Shown: piece by piece, positions 23,993 to 36,784 of the stretch
How the letters are laid out: every line of letters starts with the position of its first letter
Position numbering within the stretch: position 1 is the first letter of the stretch
From: Stereum hirsutum FP-91666 SS1
Taxonomy: Eukaryota > Basidiomycota > Agaricomycetes > Russulales > Stereaceae
Direction of reading: 5' to 3'
NCBI RefSeq assembly: GCF_000264905.1
Contig: NW_006763132.1
Span: forward strand, 2,730,023-2,794,022
Length of the DNA stretch: 64,000 nt
The notes under the pieces: model-generated
Told to the model about the DNA's origin: nothing
Database searches by the model: none
Seen by the model: only the letters and a program-made list of their open reading frames with translations
Position numbers and translations under genes: made by a program

Positions 23993-26900
23993 ATGGCTTT
24001 ACTACTAAGGAAGAGACTCCGCCGTTTATGGGACGCCGTCAAGTCCATCTCTCGAGAGCGCACGCCCGAACCTAGCACGTATCAGGCTCTGGGTAGTCCT
24101 GCTCCGACAGCCGCTCCATCGACGATTTCTAACCCGGCCATCGTCACACCTGTCCCTGCCTCCCTGATGCCCGCCAATCCGTATCAGAATCTTGTACCAA
24201 CGGACGATGATGACTCGCCGGTCGACATGGGCATCAATATGCTGATAGATGTCATTGAGAGGGTGAAGGAGTGTTCCGATGTATTTCCTCCACTCAAGTC
24301 TGCTTCAGCGGGTTTACTCGAGGTTTTGAAGCGAATCCGTGTACGCCCCACTCACTTCTCATGTTCGAGATTGACTGCTCATAACATTTGATACACGTTA
24401 GACGGTCCGGGGTGCTCATCAGGACCTGGAGGGCGCTATTCAGACCTTTAACTTGATCGTCTCGATCCTTCAATCTCACAAGACCGGGTCAACGGAGTCG
24501 ACTTGGCTAGATGAACGGATTGGACACGTCTGCGAGTGAGTGAACGTGGGTGACTTATACTGAAAGAAGACTTATCGAAGTCGCTTCCTTCAGAGTTATA
24601 GATGCCCAAACCAATGCACTCCGTTCACTCCTTGGTAACGGTATGTTGAAACGGGCACTTACAGCACCTGCCGACGAGAAAGCTGTAATGGAGGCGTTTC
24701 GGAACATCAAGAATCTTGCAGACCTTTACACCGTACGTCAGCTTCATTCTCCAAGTCAGCAATGTCTTATTTCTCTGTCCCAGCTCGACGTCACAACACG
24801 CACGAGCGTTCTCTCAGAAGAGACGCAGAAGGTATGTTCACATACACACACACACACATTCAACTCGTATCTTGCCTTGCAGATTTCTGACCGTCTGATA
24901 GGATGTCAAATCCATTCAAGAGGTGAGCACGTTCTCCAATGCCGCAATTCACCTGTCTCTTGCGCTCTATTAAATCAACTCTATCTCTGCTATCAGACCG
25001 TGGACAAGATCGTCGAGACTGGTAAGAACACTCATCACATGATAATTTGGTGAATTGACAATCACGGCAACCTCAGAGATCCTGGAAAAGCTTCGCAGAA
25101 TACCCAAGAAGAATGAGTGCCTTCCTGGGACCCGCGTCACTATTCTTGAGGATCTCCAAGCGTGGGCAATGGATCCTGACGCTTCTCATATCTTCTGGCT
25201 CAACGGCATGGCTGGTACGGGAAAAGGTACCATTGCGCTCTCCCTTGTGCGCAGACTTCTCGAGCTGAGGCTCTTGGGTGGCTATTTCCTATGCTCGCGA
25301 GATGGATCTCCCGAAGAACGGGATGTCAGGAGCATAATACCATCTCTGAGCGACTTTCTCGCCAGTCTCTATCCTGACTTCAGAGCTGCACGCACACAGC
25401 ACCTTGCATTGTCACAGCCCGTGAATTTGACTCTCGATGATCAATTTGAATCACTGCTCGGCACATCGATCTCGTCTGCGTTTGGTGCTCCTACTGCACC
25501 TATGATGGTCTTTATTATAGATGCACTCGATGAATGTGAGGACCACGAGGATACGCAAAGATTGGTGCAGATTCTAATGACCAATGTTCCAAGTCTACCA
25601 ATCAAATTCCTCATCACGAGCAGACCAGAGTCTCACATCAGCCAGATATTATCTTCACCATACCCACTTGTGCTTCGTCTTCATGATGTTGATGAAGCGG
25701 TAGTTCAAGGTGACATACTGCTTTATCTGAAAAAGAAATTATCAGACATAGGGCACTTGCACAATATCCTCTCGAGCTCTGAAACGTCAACTTGGCCGAC
25801 CGAATCACAGATTTCCATGCTCTCCCAGAATGCGGAGAGATTCTTTGTCTATGCATCCACAGCTGTCAAGTATATCGCAGGAGGCCCGGACCCGGAAACT
25901 CGTCTGGATCGGTTGCTCACTCGACCTATGCTATCTACGAAGGCTATGCAGCCAATTTACTCAGTCTATGCTCTTGTCCTGAACGATGCATTCCAAAACC
26001 TTGAGACAGATGAGGCTCAAGCTACTCGACGATGCCTTGCTGCCATTGTATCTGAAAGAAATAATATGACGGTGCTGGAACTAGGATGTCTTCTTCGGCT
26101 TTCTTCTCGCCAGATCCGCACAGCTCTTTGTGCTCTGCATTCCCTCATTGATATTCCAGATGATGAGTCAAATTTCATCTCAACCTTCCATGCATCTTTT
26201 TCAGATTACCTGCGTGATGATGGGTGTCATGACCAAGTGTGGTTCACTGATGCAAGAAGTGCACATCTTGACCTGGCAGAAGGGTGCCTCACAGTAATGT
26301 CTTCGAGACTATGTTTCAATATTGCTGGGGCTTTGTCTTCATCAGTGCGTAACCAAGATCAGCAGCTAGCTGATATACCCATGGAGGTTGCATATGCATG
26401 CTTCTATTGGCAGGATCATATCACTGCCTCCACTCAATGCTCCAGGATATTCCTCACACTTAGAAAGTGTCTACAAGCCACGTTCCTGTACTGGGTTGAA
26501 GTTCTCAGTGTATTTTCCATGGTCGATTTTGCAGCCAGAAAGCTCAGGAAGGTCATTGCTTACTCTGATGTATGTAGCATGTTCTTTTTTTTCTAACTTG
26601 TATAACAAACTGACACATCCTACTTATTTTAGCTTATGAAACACAGCCCAGATCTTGCAGCATTGCTTCAAGATATACATACCTTCTTGACTGCTTTCAG
26701 AGAGCCAATCAGTGAAAGTGTTGCACATGTCTACATCTCTGCCCTTGCATTCACACCTATGACATCTCAGTGCTCAAAGCATTCCAGGCTCCAGTTTCAA
26801 AATCTTCTGACATGTGATCCTCCAATCTCTTCAACCCCAGATCCTTGTTCTATGATTATACCATGTCATGGTGTAGCAGAAATGATGCAAATTTCTCCTG

Positions 26901-29071
26901 ATGGAAAGTTCCTTGCCGCCACTTTTAGCAATGGCAATATACACTTATGGGATATTCAGAGTGGTGAGATCAAGTGGACATCTACCGGCCACAGTATGAC
27001 TGTCAAATCTTTGAGATTCTCACCTAATGGAACTATGCTTGTCTCAAGCTCCAGGGATTGTACTGTGCGGGTGTGGAGTGTCTTGGATGGGACTGAGACT
27101 ATACAGCCATGCAAGCACCACAGGCGTTATGTTAGCTCAGCTACTTTCCTGTCCAATGAAAGTGTGATCTATATATCCTGGGGCCATGACAAAGGCAGTG
27201 ATATTTGCATATGGGATCTTTATTCTGATGAAGTGACAAAAAAAGTCAAGTTCAAGAGCGATGTCTATATCAATGAACAATTTTTGAAGTTGTCACCTGA
27301 TGGAAGAAGTCTTGCAACTTGCCATGAGAGGACTTTACGCCCAGGTGGTTCTGTATGGACAGTATGGGATATAGAGCTAGAGAGAGAGATTGAGACTTCG
27401 ACCTACTCCTCATTCTTCGCATACTCCCCTGATGGACAGAAAGTCATCAGTGATGTTTTCAAAGCAGACTGCTATAAAATCTGTGATTTGAAAAGTGGAG
27501 TGACAGTAACTACTTCTAGTATATATTCCATACGTGCTCGTGCCGAGCAAAAATGCATAAGTAATCATACCGAGCTACAGCATAATGACTTAGCCATCAC
27601 ATCTGACGGGTGCCAGTTCATCTATACAACATTAGCCTTTGGTGACTCTCACATCATGCGGCGGATATGGACAGATCAGAAGGGTAGGAATGTACTAGAT
27701 TTGTACATAGGGCATACAAAACCAATTTATTCCATCTCTTTTGCACCTGATGAAACAAGAGTTGTATCTGCTTCTTATGATGACACAATTCGCATTTGGG
27801 ATGTAGGAAGTGATAAGGACTCATTGTCATTGACATCAGGATATAGTGGCAGTATCACCTCACTTGCTTTCTCTCCTGATGGATTAAATATTGCTTTTAG
27901 CAGTATCAATGATAGTTCTATCCATATTTTGAACTGTGAAAGCAGAAGTGAAGTGCTCCTACCCTTTTTAGGGAATGTGGGCACTATTAATGCTGTCACC
28001 TATATGTCGGATGGAAGGGTGGCCATGGTTGGAGACACTGATCGATGTGTCACTGCTGGCATCTGGAACCTCCAACATCAAGTCAATTTCATACAGCCTC
28101 CTGAGTCCAAACCACTTTTAACCCCTGGATATCCCATTGTTTTCTCTTCAGATGGATCAAAGGTTTTATATTGCACTTATGTGCGATTTGGCTTCAGAAA
28201 TCAACAGGTTGATATACATATCTGGGATATTGAAACTGGAGATTTCCATGATATCCTTTCCTCACGCCACTCGCCCACTGCTTTAGCACTTTCACCCAAT
28301 GGGCGGACTGTTCTCACCAGCTTTTTGGAAGATCCCATTCGCTGTACATTGGATGTATATGATGATGGAACATCTTACATATCTTTAGCAGAGGATTCAA
28401 GGGGGGCTTCTTGCCTAGAATTTTCTCCTGATGGGAAAACAGCCATTTCCAGTGCTGGATTTGGAGAGCATGTTATCCGGCGATGGGACATTGATGGGGG
28501 TGGTGAGGAGATAATGCCATCTCTAGCGGGTCACACAGATATAATCACACTTTTTAAGTTCTCTCCAGATGGAAGGACGATTGTGTCCTGCTCTCGAGAC
28601 AAGACAGTACGTGTCTGGGATGCTACTAGTGGCACGATCCGTAATGTATTCCCTTGGCACAGAGGATATGTCCATGCTGTTGCCTTTTCTCCTGATAGTC
28701 AGAGGGTTGCATCAGGCTCAGAAGATGGCACTATCAGAATCTGGGATGTTAAATGTGACAATGATGTGGTGACAGGTCCATCATCAGGGACCAGCACTCC
28801 TGCTTTGAAGGATACTACAGATATGCCTCCTGCCTCTCCCTTTTTATCATGGCTCCACAGTGATATCTCTAAGCCACTTACTACGGCATCAGCATGGGTT
28901 GTGGATCAAGATGGGAAGCTTCTGTTCTGGCTTCCTCATTATCTGCGCGACAGCATATGCTGGCCAGGGTGTCAAGCTATTCTCAACCGACCAAACAACT
29001 ATACAATCGATTTCAGTCGTTTCAAATATGGTACAGCCTGGACTGAGTGTTATACTCCCAAATCTACTTAG
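23993..29071 (+). CDS. NLR-type STAND protein: helical N terminus, NACHT, WD40 propeller
   Basis: Eight exons in phase: 23993-24340, 24402-24535, 24594-24732, 24784-24831, 24902-24922, 24997-25021, 25077-26569, 26633-29071; 1548 residues. Residues 1-240 are helical (MLIDVIERVKECSDVFPPLK, ALRSLLGNGMLKRAL), like the N-terminal effector or adaptor region of fungal NLRs. NACHT: Walker A GMAGTGKGT (282-290), Walker B VFIIDALDE (383-391), sensor FLITSRPE (about 416-423). From about 740 to the end lie about 13 WD40-type units with FSPDG...VRVWD signatures, the ligand-sensing half. Such proteins act in non-self recognition and heterokaryon incompatibility. Oddities: glycine replaces the usual Ser/Thr after the P-loop lysine, and base composition becomes visibly AT-richer from about 25.7 kb on. 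Exons of 21 and 25 nt are tentative. Confidence 0.85.
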
Positions 29072-32000
29072 AATTATAGCCGTGACATCACCTGGTTGAT
29101 TTCTATAGCTTGTCTGATTTTGTTTTTGATTTCATGTCTGTATGAGAGAATCTTTCTGTCTGTGTCTTTGATTTGTGAAAATATACTTACTAGTCTGAAG
29201 TTACTTGCACATGGAATCTGAGCTTATTGCTGCAAGTCGGTGTGAATGGTACATGAATATTATCGACACACCTTCTTCCTGCGACGTGATGGCGGCTCGA
29301 AGCAAACACAACGTCTCGCCGGCTTATCGGCAGCGCGCTCACGCGGAGTCCACGTGGCAGGGCGCAGCACTTCCAGCGCATTGATCTCTGCACAAGAACG
29401 TTGAACTTGTTCATGATCACTGACAACTAGCTTTTGGCTGGTGTTTCTTCATCAGGCTGGAGGCTCCTATATTTCTCTTCGGGTTATCGAGCTTCTCTCT
29501 GCACTTCGCGAAAACTGTAAAGTCCTCGGTTCCCCTCGTCCAAAGTCCTGAAGAAATGTTTGAATGCGGTGAGCGTGTCTTCCCCGACATCACGGAAATC
29601 TGCCGAGTCCTGCAAGGTCATATATTTCGCTCGCAAGGTCATATATGTGATCCAATCGCTGAAATACTCCTACAACAAGTGAATTGGGTTATCGTGCTCA
29701 TTCACATATTGCAAGGTCTATAGCAAAGGTGCCCAAGTTACTATAGGCCCCCAAAATCTGTCGAGGGTCACATCTCTTCAGCCCAGGTTGTACTTTCGAG
29801 TGTCCATTTTGACAGCGTAATCGAGCAATGAACCGTTCGCGGACAATCGCGTTGTGGATTGGGTAGCGCTACAGTACACAGTGGTACATAAGCATAGAGG
29901 GCCGCGGTAGCAATTACAGGCGGGGCGTTATACAGATCGGGCAACAGCAGCAAGAGACGAGACGAGACCAAAGAAAGTAAGAAACATATAGTAGTTCCTG
30001 GCATCGGACATGAGATGCGAGTGTGCGTAAAGGTGCTCAAGATGAGGTACGAATGTAGGTAGTTGCCCGCATACGACAGCGCGTCGCGTACGACGTTCAC
30101 GCTGTAAATTGATGATGTCATCCCCTGGTCCAAAGACGAAGCACAGTGTCTGCTTCGTCTTGTGCGGAGGGGATGTGGAAAGGGACGAAAGCGAGCGCGA
30201 ACAGGGAAACAAACAGGGACGGAACGAAACGAACGCAACAACGCTAACGGACTCCACCTGCCACCGTCGCGTCAACACGCGCTCGCCTCGCGAACCTAGT
30301 CCAAGGGCATCCGAGCCGTATAGCGCCATGTGAAAGAAAAGGCTTTGGCCATCGTAGAGTAAAGGCTGGAGCTGAAGATAGAGTGACCAGCGAAGGCTTC
30401 AGACGTGGGGGAAGAGAGGATGATGGTGGTACAACTCGAAAGGGATTCAGCCCGCACAAGAAAATAATGAGTGCGCTGGCAAGTCCCACGCTGAGTCCCA
30501 AACTGCACCTTCTTTGGTGACGCATCGATTCCGGCCGAGCTCGGCCGGTCTAGATATGGGGCTGATCCCAAGCCAATCCAACATTTCACAGCTTTCTAAG
30601 CTTTAACAACCTGTTTCAGCGTAAATAAGTGTTTTCAAGTGCAATATAACTGCAGTTAACCCACGGCCACCTTGCGCCACCATTTATTCGGTACAATCAA
30701 TTGCAAACGTCGGCGGGAATCCGTGATGGAGTTGCATAGCTTTTGGCAGACAGGCTTTCCTCGAGTCCTCCGTGGGCGTAGCCGCAGTCGTTTTTGCCAC
30801 GCTTTCTGTGAACTATCGCACAGAACATCGTCAGACGTGGTGCCTAAAGGGTTGGTCGGGGTTGCAGCAAGGTCTGCCTCAAACGGAGTATTCTCCATCT
30901 TCGGTGTCCAGAAAGGCACGCTGGTGGCATGTAGTATTCCGAGTCAGATCATGGCTTAGTAGTAACAAACACACCGTGTCTTTCAATGCCTGCATATCCT
31001 GTTCGCGGAGAGAGAGTGCTCGCCGTCATCCGGACTCACTGAAGATGATTCATGTTTGGATCGCAATAGCCACCTTGACGCAGGAGGCCTCCTCAAGTCT
31101 TCTCTCGTCTTTCGTCCTCTCCACTAGGCAACACTCGCCGATAATTGCGGGGTTTCTTGCTCGCTTGTGGAGTGGATTGAACTCCGAAAGTCATCTGCTG
31201 CGTAACTTCCAGGCCAGACACTTCTACCTCTCGAGCACCGGCTATGTGCCCATTTTTTTCTCGCGCGCACAGCATTAAATGACAGACACTTGACCTTCTC
31301 CAATCGCACGCTCGCGATCTAGAAACCCGGTCAGGACAGTCGCGGGAACATGGTCAGTCTTACTGATAAACAAGTTTAGGGCTATGCTCGCTGCGTTGGC
31401 AATCGTATCGCTTGATTGCTCTGGGAGTTCGCATTTCGTTACGGAGAGTGAGTGCATGCCGATCGCCGACCGATTAGCAACTTACGCGTCGTTTCGGCGG
31501 ATCTGTTTGGTTTATAGGTGATGTGTATGCGCTGGCATGAGCGGCGTGGCCTAAGCCTAGCTACAGTTTGGCTGTGATGTATGCGCTGTAGCAGCGCGTC
31601 TCTACCCCCAGTACAATCTCTCCTCGGCAAAAAGGCAGGGGCTCTTCCTTAATCTCAGGAAGAACCACCGACGCGCGCAAAGCTATGTTGACATTCGGTT
31701 TTCTTCGGCCAGTGGTATGTGGTAGCCATGTTCTCATTGCGCAGAAGGGGCAACAAGTATGCTCTTCTGACAGAACATTGACTTGCGCCTTCAATTTAGG
31801 AACCTGGGACTCGTTCTCGTTCATGCACAGTAGACACTGCCTTCGTCACTTCGCAGAAGTGTAGAACCAAAGGGTCCCAGTCATCCAAGTCATCTACCGC
31901 GATTTGCGTGTGGACACTTTACAAATACTTTCGTATCGAGATCGACATCATCGATATCGTGAAGCTTATAGCACTGCCTACGACCTCGCTCGTGTTGCGT

Positions 32001-33480
32001 AGTCGATTGAGCTAGCATCGCTCGAGCGCCCGTATCGTCCTTGTCCTTGCTATTGGTCGACTATCGCCGCTACTTTGTCAGAAGGTAGGGATGTCCTAGG
32101 ATTTGCGAGGAGGGAATCCTGTGGCCGATGCCGACATTTCGACGAGGTCTGAGTCATTACGGTAGCGCTCTGGAGGCGTACTCATCAGCTTGTTATATCT
32201 CGCACAGATCCTATTTTGGGCCTAACACCGTCAACTAGAATACATCCCCAGAGCTGGTAGATGCAACTGTATCGATGTACGGCTGTACGGCGCTGTAATC
32301 GCCTCATCTGCACTACACTACCACCTACAATCCGCGATCAGGTCCAACTGTGCCTCCGATCCATCCGGAACACCGACACGAGTATGTTGCGTCTGTCTTA
32401 CACCGTGGGCAGCGTATTTAGACCCGAGTCCGAGTGGTGATGTTGGTGGGCATCTGTCGGTCTCGACGCCGGCATCGAGGCATGCTGTGCAGATGGCCTT
32501 GATCTTTGACGTCGATGATCAGACTCAGACTAGCTTGCTGGACTCGGACGAAACCCGAGTATCCTCGAACTGATGCACACATAAGTCTCCCACTTCATCT
32601 ACAAATTATCGCTGTCTGGACCGTCAGCGTCTGTTCTGACCTACTACATCGGGATTGACGCGGTCTCAAGAGGCGGTGTATACTTAGTGTATGTAGTGAT
32701 TTATCGGCGCGGGACCCATTCCACGTCAATGCCGTTCGTTCTCTGAGACCACTTGCCAGACTCTGTGTTGAACAAGTTATAACAAGAAAGAACGTCCGAG
32801 TGCGAGTCGTGATTCATCGAACACGGACCAGCGCCGCTGTTGAACCTGATCAGCGAGGTACCTAGATTCTGAAGTGCTGAAGTATTGTGGGTTCCATGCA
32901 TGCGGGACGGAGATTGGCAGTGAGCCGTGTTGGCGGGATGGAATTTCTTACACGGGCAGTCGGAGAGCTTCATGACAGGATCATTCACCTGAATTCTGTG
33001 CCATCAGGCTCGTGCATGAGTAACGAGCGTCCGTTTTCCGTTGACGGTTGAGTCTCTCGGGTCACCGAACGAAAAGGAAATCACAAAGGAGTTCTTCGCA
33101 CCAGCTTATAACCTCTTCGCTGACGCCACCACAGTTCACGTCGAACGTTCACAGGCAGTCAAACGAAGCTACCTAAGTTAAGTTTAAAAGCTTGTTGCAC
33201 GAGTCCGAGTCCCCTGTTACGGAGACATGCGTGTACCATGTGTTTACTGTTCGTTATTTGGCTGACTGACTGGCAGACCGCACAAACCTTGTACTTAATG
33301 CGACGAAAATGAGGTATATATTGTATCTCCATTCTACGATCCGTTTACGTCTCCTGACGAGCCGTTTTTGTCAGGATGCGGGGCGTGGGGTGCGTGTTTT
33401 TGGGTCGGCACTGACGATACGATACGGAACGATGGTGGGTGCGGATGCGAGGATCCTCAATCGTTGTTTTGATGTCTAGC
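29072..33480. other. Gene-poor region downstream of the NLR
   Basis: About 4.4 kb with only short frames. A short duplication of CAAGGTCATATAT occurs near 29616-29650. Frames at 30.6-31.3 kb on both strands were read and match no family I know. One weak small frame at 32701-32973 is listed separately. No transposase or reverse transcriptase motif was recognised. Confidence 0.4.
32701..32973 (-). CDS. Possible small cysteine-containing protein, unsupported
   Basis: A 90-codon frame from an ATG at 32973 ends at a TAA at 32701-32703. The product has four cysteines (CPCKKFHP, SGAGPCSMNH, VLSCYNLFN) and ends GIDVEWVPRR. The frame is open further upstream to a CAG that could be an intron acceptor, so the ATG may be internal to a longer spliced gene. 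No signal peptide is seen and no family is recognised. It is listed only because the composition looks less random than that of neighbouring frames. Confidence 0.2.
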   Translation of the reverse strand: MKLSDCPCKKFHPANTAHCQSPSRMHGTHNTSALQNLGTSLIRFNSGAGPCSMNHDSHSDVLSCYNLFNTESGKWSQRTNGIDVEWVPRR

Positions 33481-33780
33481 CATTGTGTCTGCAAAGAATC
33501 AGTATGGCAATACTATTCCATGCACTCTCGAGAAAGAACTGCGCTCACCCTCGCTCACCTCATCCGTTTTCGCACCACATCCCACCAAGGCAGTGTCCAG
33601 TAAGTATACTTACACGCAACCATCAAACATCAACACGACGTGGTCAAGGGAGGGGTCCTTCCTGTCCTATGCCGTGGTCGAGCGAGGGGTTCTTCCGGCT
33701 CGGGCTTCGAGGTGAACCTTGCGTCTTTGAGGATACTCGAAAAGAGGCCCTGATGCTCTGTCGTCACGGTGGCGTATTAT

Positions 33781-35600
33781 TCACTTCTCGAGGGCGGTGA
33801 CTCGGATAAGGAGCCTGAGGGTGGCGTGTGGACGGAGAGGATCGAAGCATTGACAAGGAAGGCCTACTTGTTCTACCGTCGTTGTTTGACGAGGAATGCA
33901 AAGGATCGGGTACTCAGGAGGGTGGCGCTACAAGTTTATTGTACATTCGTGGCGTAGGACTCTACTATCGTTTGTATACAGGCAGTGAAATGAATCGGAC
34001 GATCAGCGAGTGAACGTTCAAAATGATATGGGCGCCTCCAGTTCTGGTAAGTTCGTAGAGTACGGGATTCGGTTTCATGTCGAGAGAAGGGTGGAGGATA
34101 CCGAACGAGCTAATTATTTAATTGACTGAATCTCGACTCGTTTGAGGCTCACCAGCTGCAGAGCATGTGGAGCGTGTAGAGGCGGTGGTGGTGGTGGTGG
34201 TGGTGGTGGCGGCGAGGGTTTAGGAAGTGCGTGTGGACGGGGAGGATCAAAGCGAAGTAGGCTAGGTTGTTGTTTGATGGGGAATGAAAGGATCGGTAAG
34301 TCATGAGTACCAGAGCTGGAGGGTGGCGCGGTGAAGGATCGTTGTCTGTTCTGGCCTGTTCGGTACAGTTAAGCATGAATCGGGAGATCAACGAACGAAT
34401 ATCGGGGATGATGTGCGTGCTTCGAGTTCTAGTGGATTCATCACGGGAGAAGGGTGGCGGGCATGCTGAGCCACATGCAAAATGAGGGAGCGGTCCTTAG
34501 TATAATATTATACTATGGAAGGTAAGTATGTGTAGGGGGACGAAGAGGGACTCTGTGCGCAGAGTGACTATGGACCATCAGACAGACAGCGGAGGTTTTC
34601 GAGTATGGTGACACTAACTATGTTGACGTCTGTGTCAGCCTAAGACAGTCCACGGTCCAGGACCAATCGTACTTCTGCGGTTGTGTGAGAGGGAATCATC
34701 TGGATGTGACGTGCTGTTCACTTCTTGGAGGCGGTGACTTGGATGAGGCGAGCCTGAGGGTGGGTGGTGTGTGGACTGGGAGGATCAAAGCGTTGACAAG
34801 GGAGGGAGGGTTACTTATTGTCGTTGTTTGACGAGGAATGGAGGGGTCGAGTATACAAGAGGGTGGCGTGGAAGAGGACCGTTATCTGTATACTTGACGA
34901 TATATAGGATGATCAACGACTGAAGGTCCGAGATAACGTATAGGATTAGGTTTCATGAAGAGAGAAGGGTGGAGGGTGACAAAATCTCGACTCATTGGGG
35001 ACTCGTCACTTGCAAAGCATGTTGACTGTGTGGAAGGAAGGCGGTGGGTGTTTAGGAAGGGCGTGTGGACGGGGAGGATCAAAGCGTTGACGAGGGAGGC
35101 CAGGTTGTCGTATCGTCGTTGTTCAATGGGGAATGGAAGGATCGACATTGTGTAGTACGAGATGTTCAGAAGGGTGGCGTGGTGAAGGATCATTGTCTGT
35201 TCTGGTCCGTCCTGTATAGATGAGCAGTGTGAATCGGGAGATCAACGAACGAATGTCCGGGATGATGTGCGTGCTTGGAGTTCTAGTGGATTCGTGACGG
35301 GAAAAGGATGGCGGGCATGCTGATCATTAATGTTGACGAATGCTCGACTCCCTCGGGGCCGCCACATGCATGCAAACTGTCGGTGACGGAACAGTATTTG
35401 ATAGCACGCAGCAGATATTACCAGGGGAGAGAGGGAGTTGGAGGGGAGTGACTCTGGGCGCAGAGTGACCGTAAACCGCTGAACAGACACTGGAGTTTTT
35501 CGAGCACTATTCTAGGGCTGGATGTCTGTATCAGACAGCCCAGGATCCAGGATCAACGTACTTCTGTGCCAGTGGTTGTGTAAACGGATCTGATGGATTA
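33781..35600. repeat. Nested tandem repeat array, period about 0.85-0.94 kb
   Basis: Two diverged copies of a two-part unit. Part A at about 33781-34140 recurs at about 34718-35010 (shared words include GGCGGTGACT and GTCGTTGTTTGACGAGGAAT). Part B at about 34160-34470 recurs at about 35015-35320 (shared words include GGAGGATCAAAGCG, GGGAGATCAACGAACGAAT, GATGATGTGCGTGCTT). Shorter words such as GGGTGGCG recur in all four parts, so A and B may themselves be related. A (GGT)n microsatellite lies at 34184-34209. Open frames inside are by-products of the repeat. No transposon genes are seen. Confidence 0.65.
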
Positions 35601-35945
35601 CGCATAGCATAATCATGATCAGATACTCGCCCTCTGGCGTCAACACACATCAGTCCCCCGCCATCACCTCGCCTCGCTTTGAAACCCGTCCTATTCCTCA
35701 CCCCAGTCATCAGGCTAGACCCCCATCCCAGTCAATCGAGGTGCCCACTTCAGTTTCACAGCCTGAGCCCAACATCGACTCAGAGTCAACTCCCGGTTTC
35801 GGTCACGTACTAAGTAACGCGGCACTCGGGGCTCAGCACATTATACGTGGATGGCTGTATATAGTGTTTATAGTGTCTACATACAGTCGGGATGAAGTGT
35901 TTGTTGGCGCGCGTCTGGACTCAGAATAGGCGGCACAGTAGAGTG

Positions 35946-36235
35946 TACGGGTGGCGAAGTAATGCTGTGTCCAAGAACGGCATAAGAGCCTGAGAGCCAG
36001 AAGACCAGGTGCCCCCTTCGGACACGAAAACAAAAGCAGACGGGTGGCGAAGTAGTGCTGTGTCCATCCAAGAAGAATCCGAAAGACCAGGGGCTTGTTG
36101 TAGCTTCTTCGGACACGAAAACAAAAACAGAAATGCGAAAGGCGAAGCATCGGAGGGGTGGCGTGTTATTCCTTGTGCGCCAAAACACAGCAACTCGAAC
36201 TATACGAAGGAAGCTGAAAGACCATGGGATACCGT
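35946..36235. repeat. Tandem repeat, unit about 95-105 bases, about three copies
   Basis: Two clear copies start at about 35948 and 36042 with CGGGTGGCGAAGTA and end in CTTCGGACACGAAAACAAAA. A third, degraded copy starts near 36155 with GGGGTGGCGTGTTATT and ends near the GAAAGACCATGG word that matches GAAAGACCAGGG of copy two. Non-coding. It may extend the array just to its left, since GGGTGGCG is common to both. Confidence 0.6.
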
Positions 36236-36784
36236 GTAGTGTGAGTGGGATAGCAGTGGCTGTGCGTGTTCCATATCGACTATAAGGGCCTTATTCTGGG
36301 CACAGGCGCTGTATGGGTTGGCTAGCAACGGGCGTTGTTGAGAGAAAGCCTATACAAAGCTGAGATAAGGACGCATTGTTCTTTATTAGAGTCGAATACA
36401 GAGAACAAGAAGACTGTGGCCCAAGAGCGCGATACCCGGGATTCGCGCGAAGCGTGAGTTGCCAACAGGGCGTTAGAGGGGCTATGTATAGCTATGTCTG
36501 AACAGGGGGATCTACATGGCCCGATTTTCTTGCAGCTGTGTTGAGGAAGAAGAGATTGGGAAAACAGGTGCCGCGCAATGCCGCCACCCGCAGTGCGGAC
36601 ACAGGAAGACACGAGGCTATTATGTCAAGATTCAAATCAAGGTAGACAAGCGACTTGTGAGACAGGCGCCGGTCTACAAAAAGCTCTTCAGTTCGTTCAT
36701 CCTATTTTCCCCATTCCGCTCGTTTCCCCTTCCGCTCTTCCCTCACAGATCTTCCGTATCCAACAACTGTGTGGGACGTCCATT
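36236..36784. other. Promoter and leader region of the Ca2+/H+ exchanger gene
   Basis: No gene supported. The last 130 bases are CT-rich, as usual just upstream of a fungal start codon. A frame open from 36578 into the first exon has no support as coding upstream of the ATG at 36785. Confidence 0.4.

Noticed and set aside
33483..34485. Plus- and minus-strand frames in the tandem array
   Set aside because: They follow the repeat units, differ between copies and have no recognisable product.
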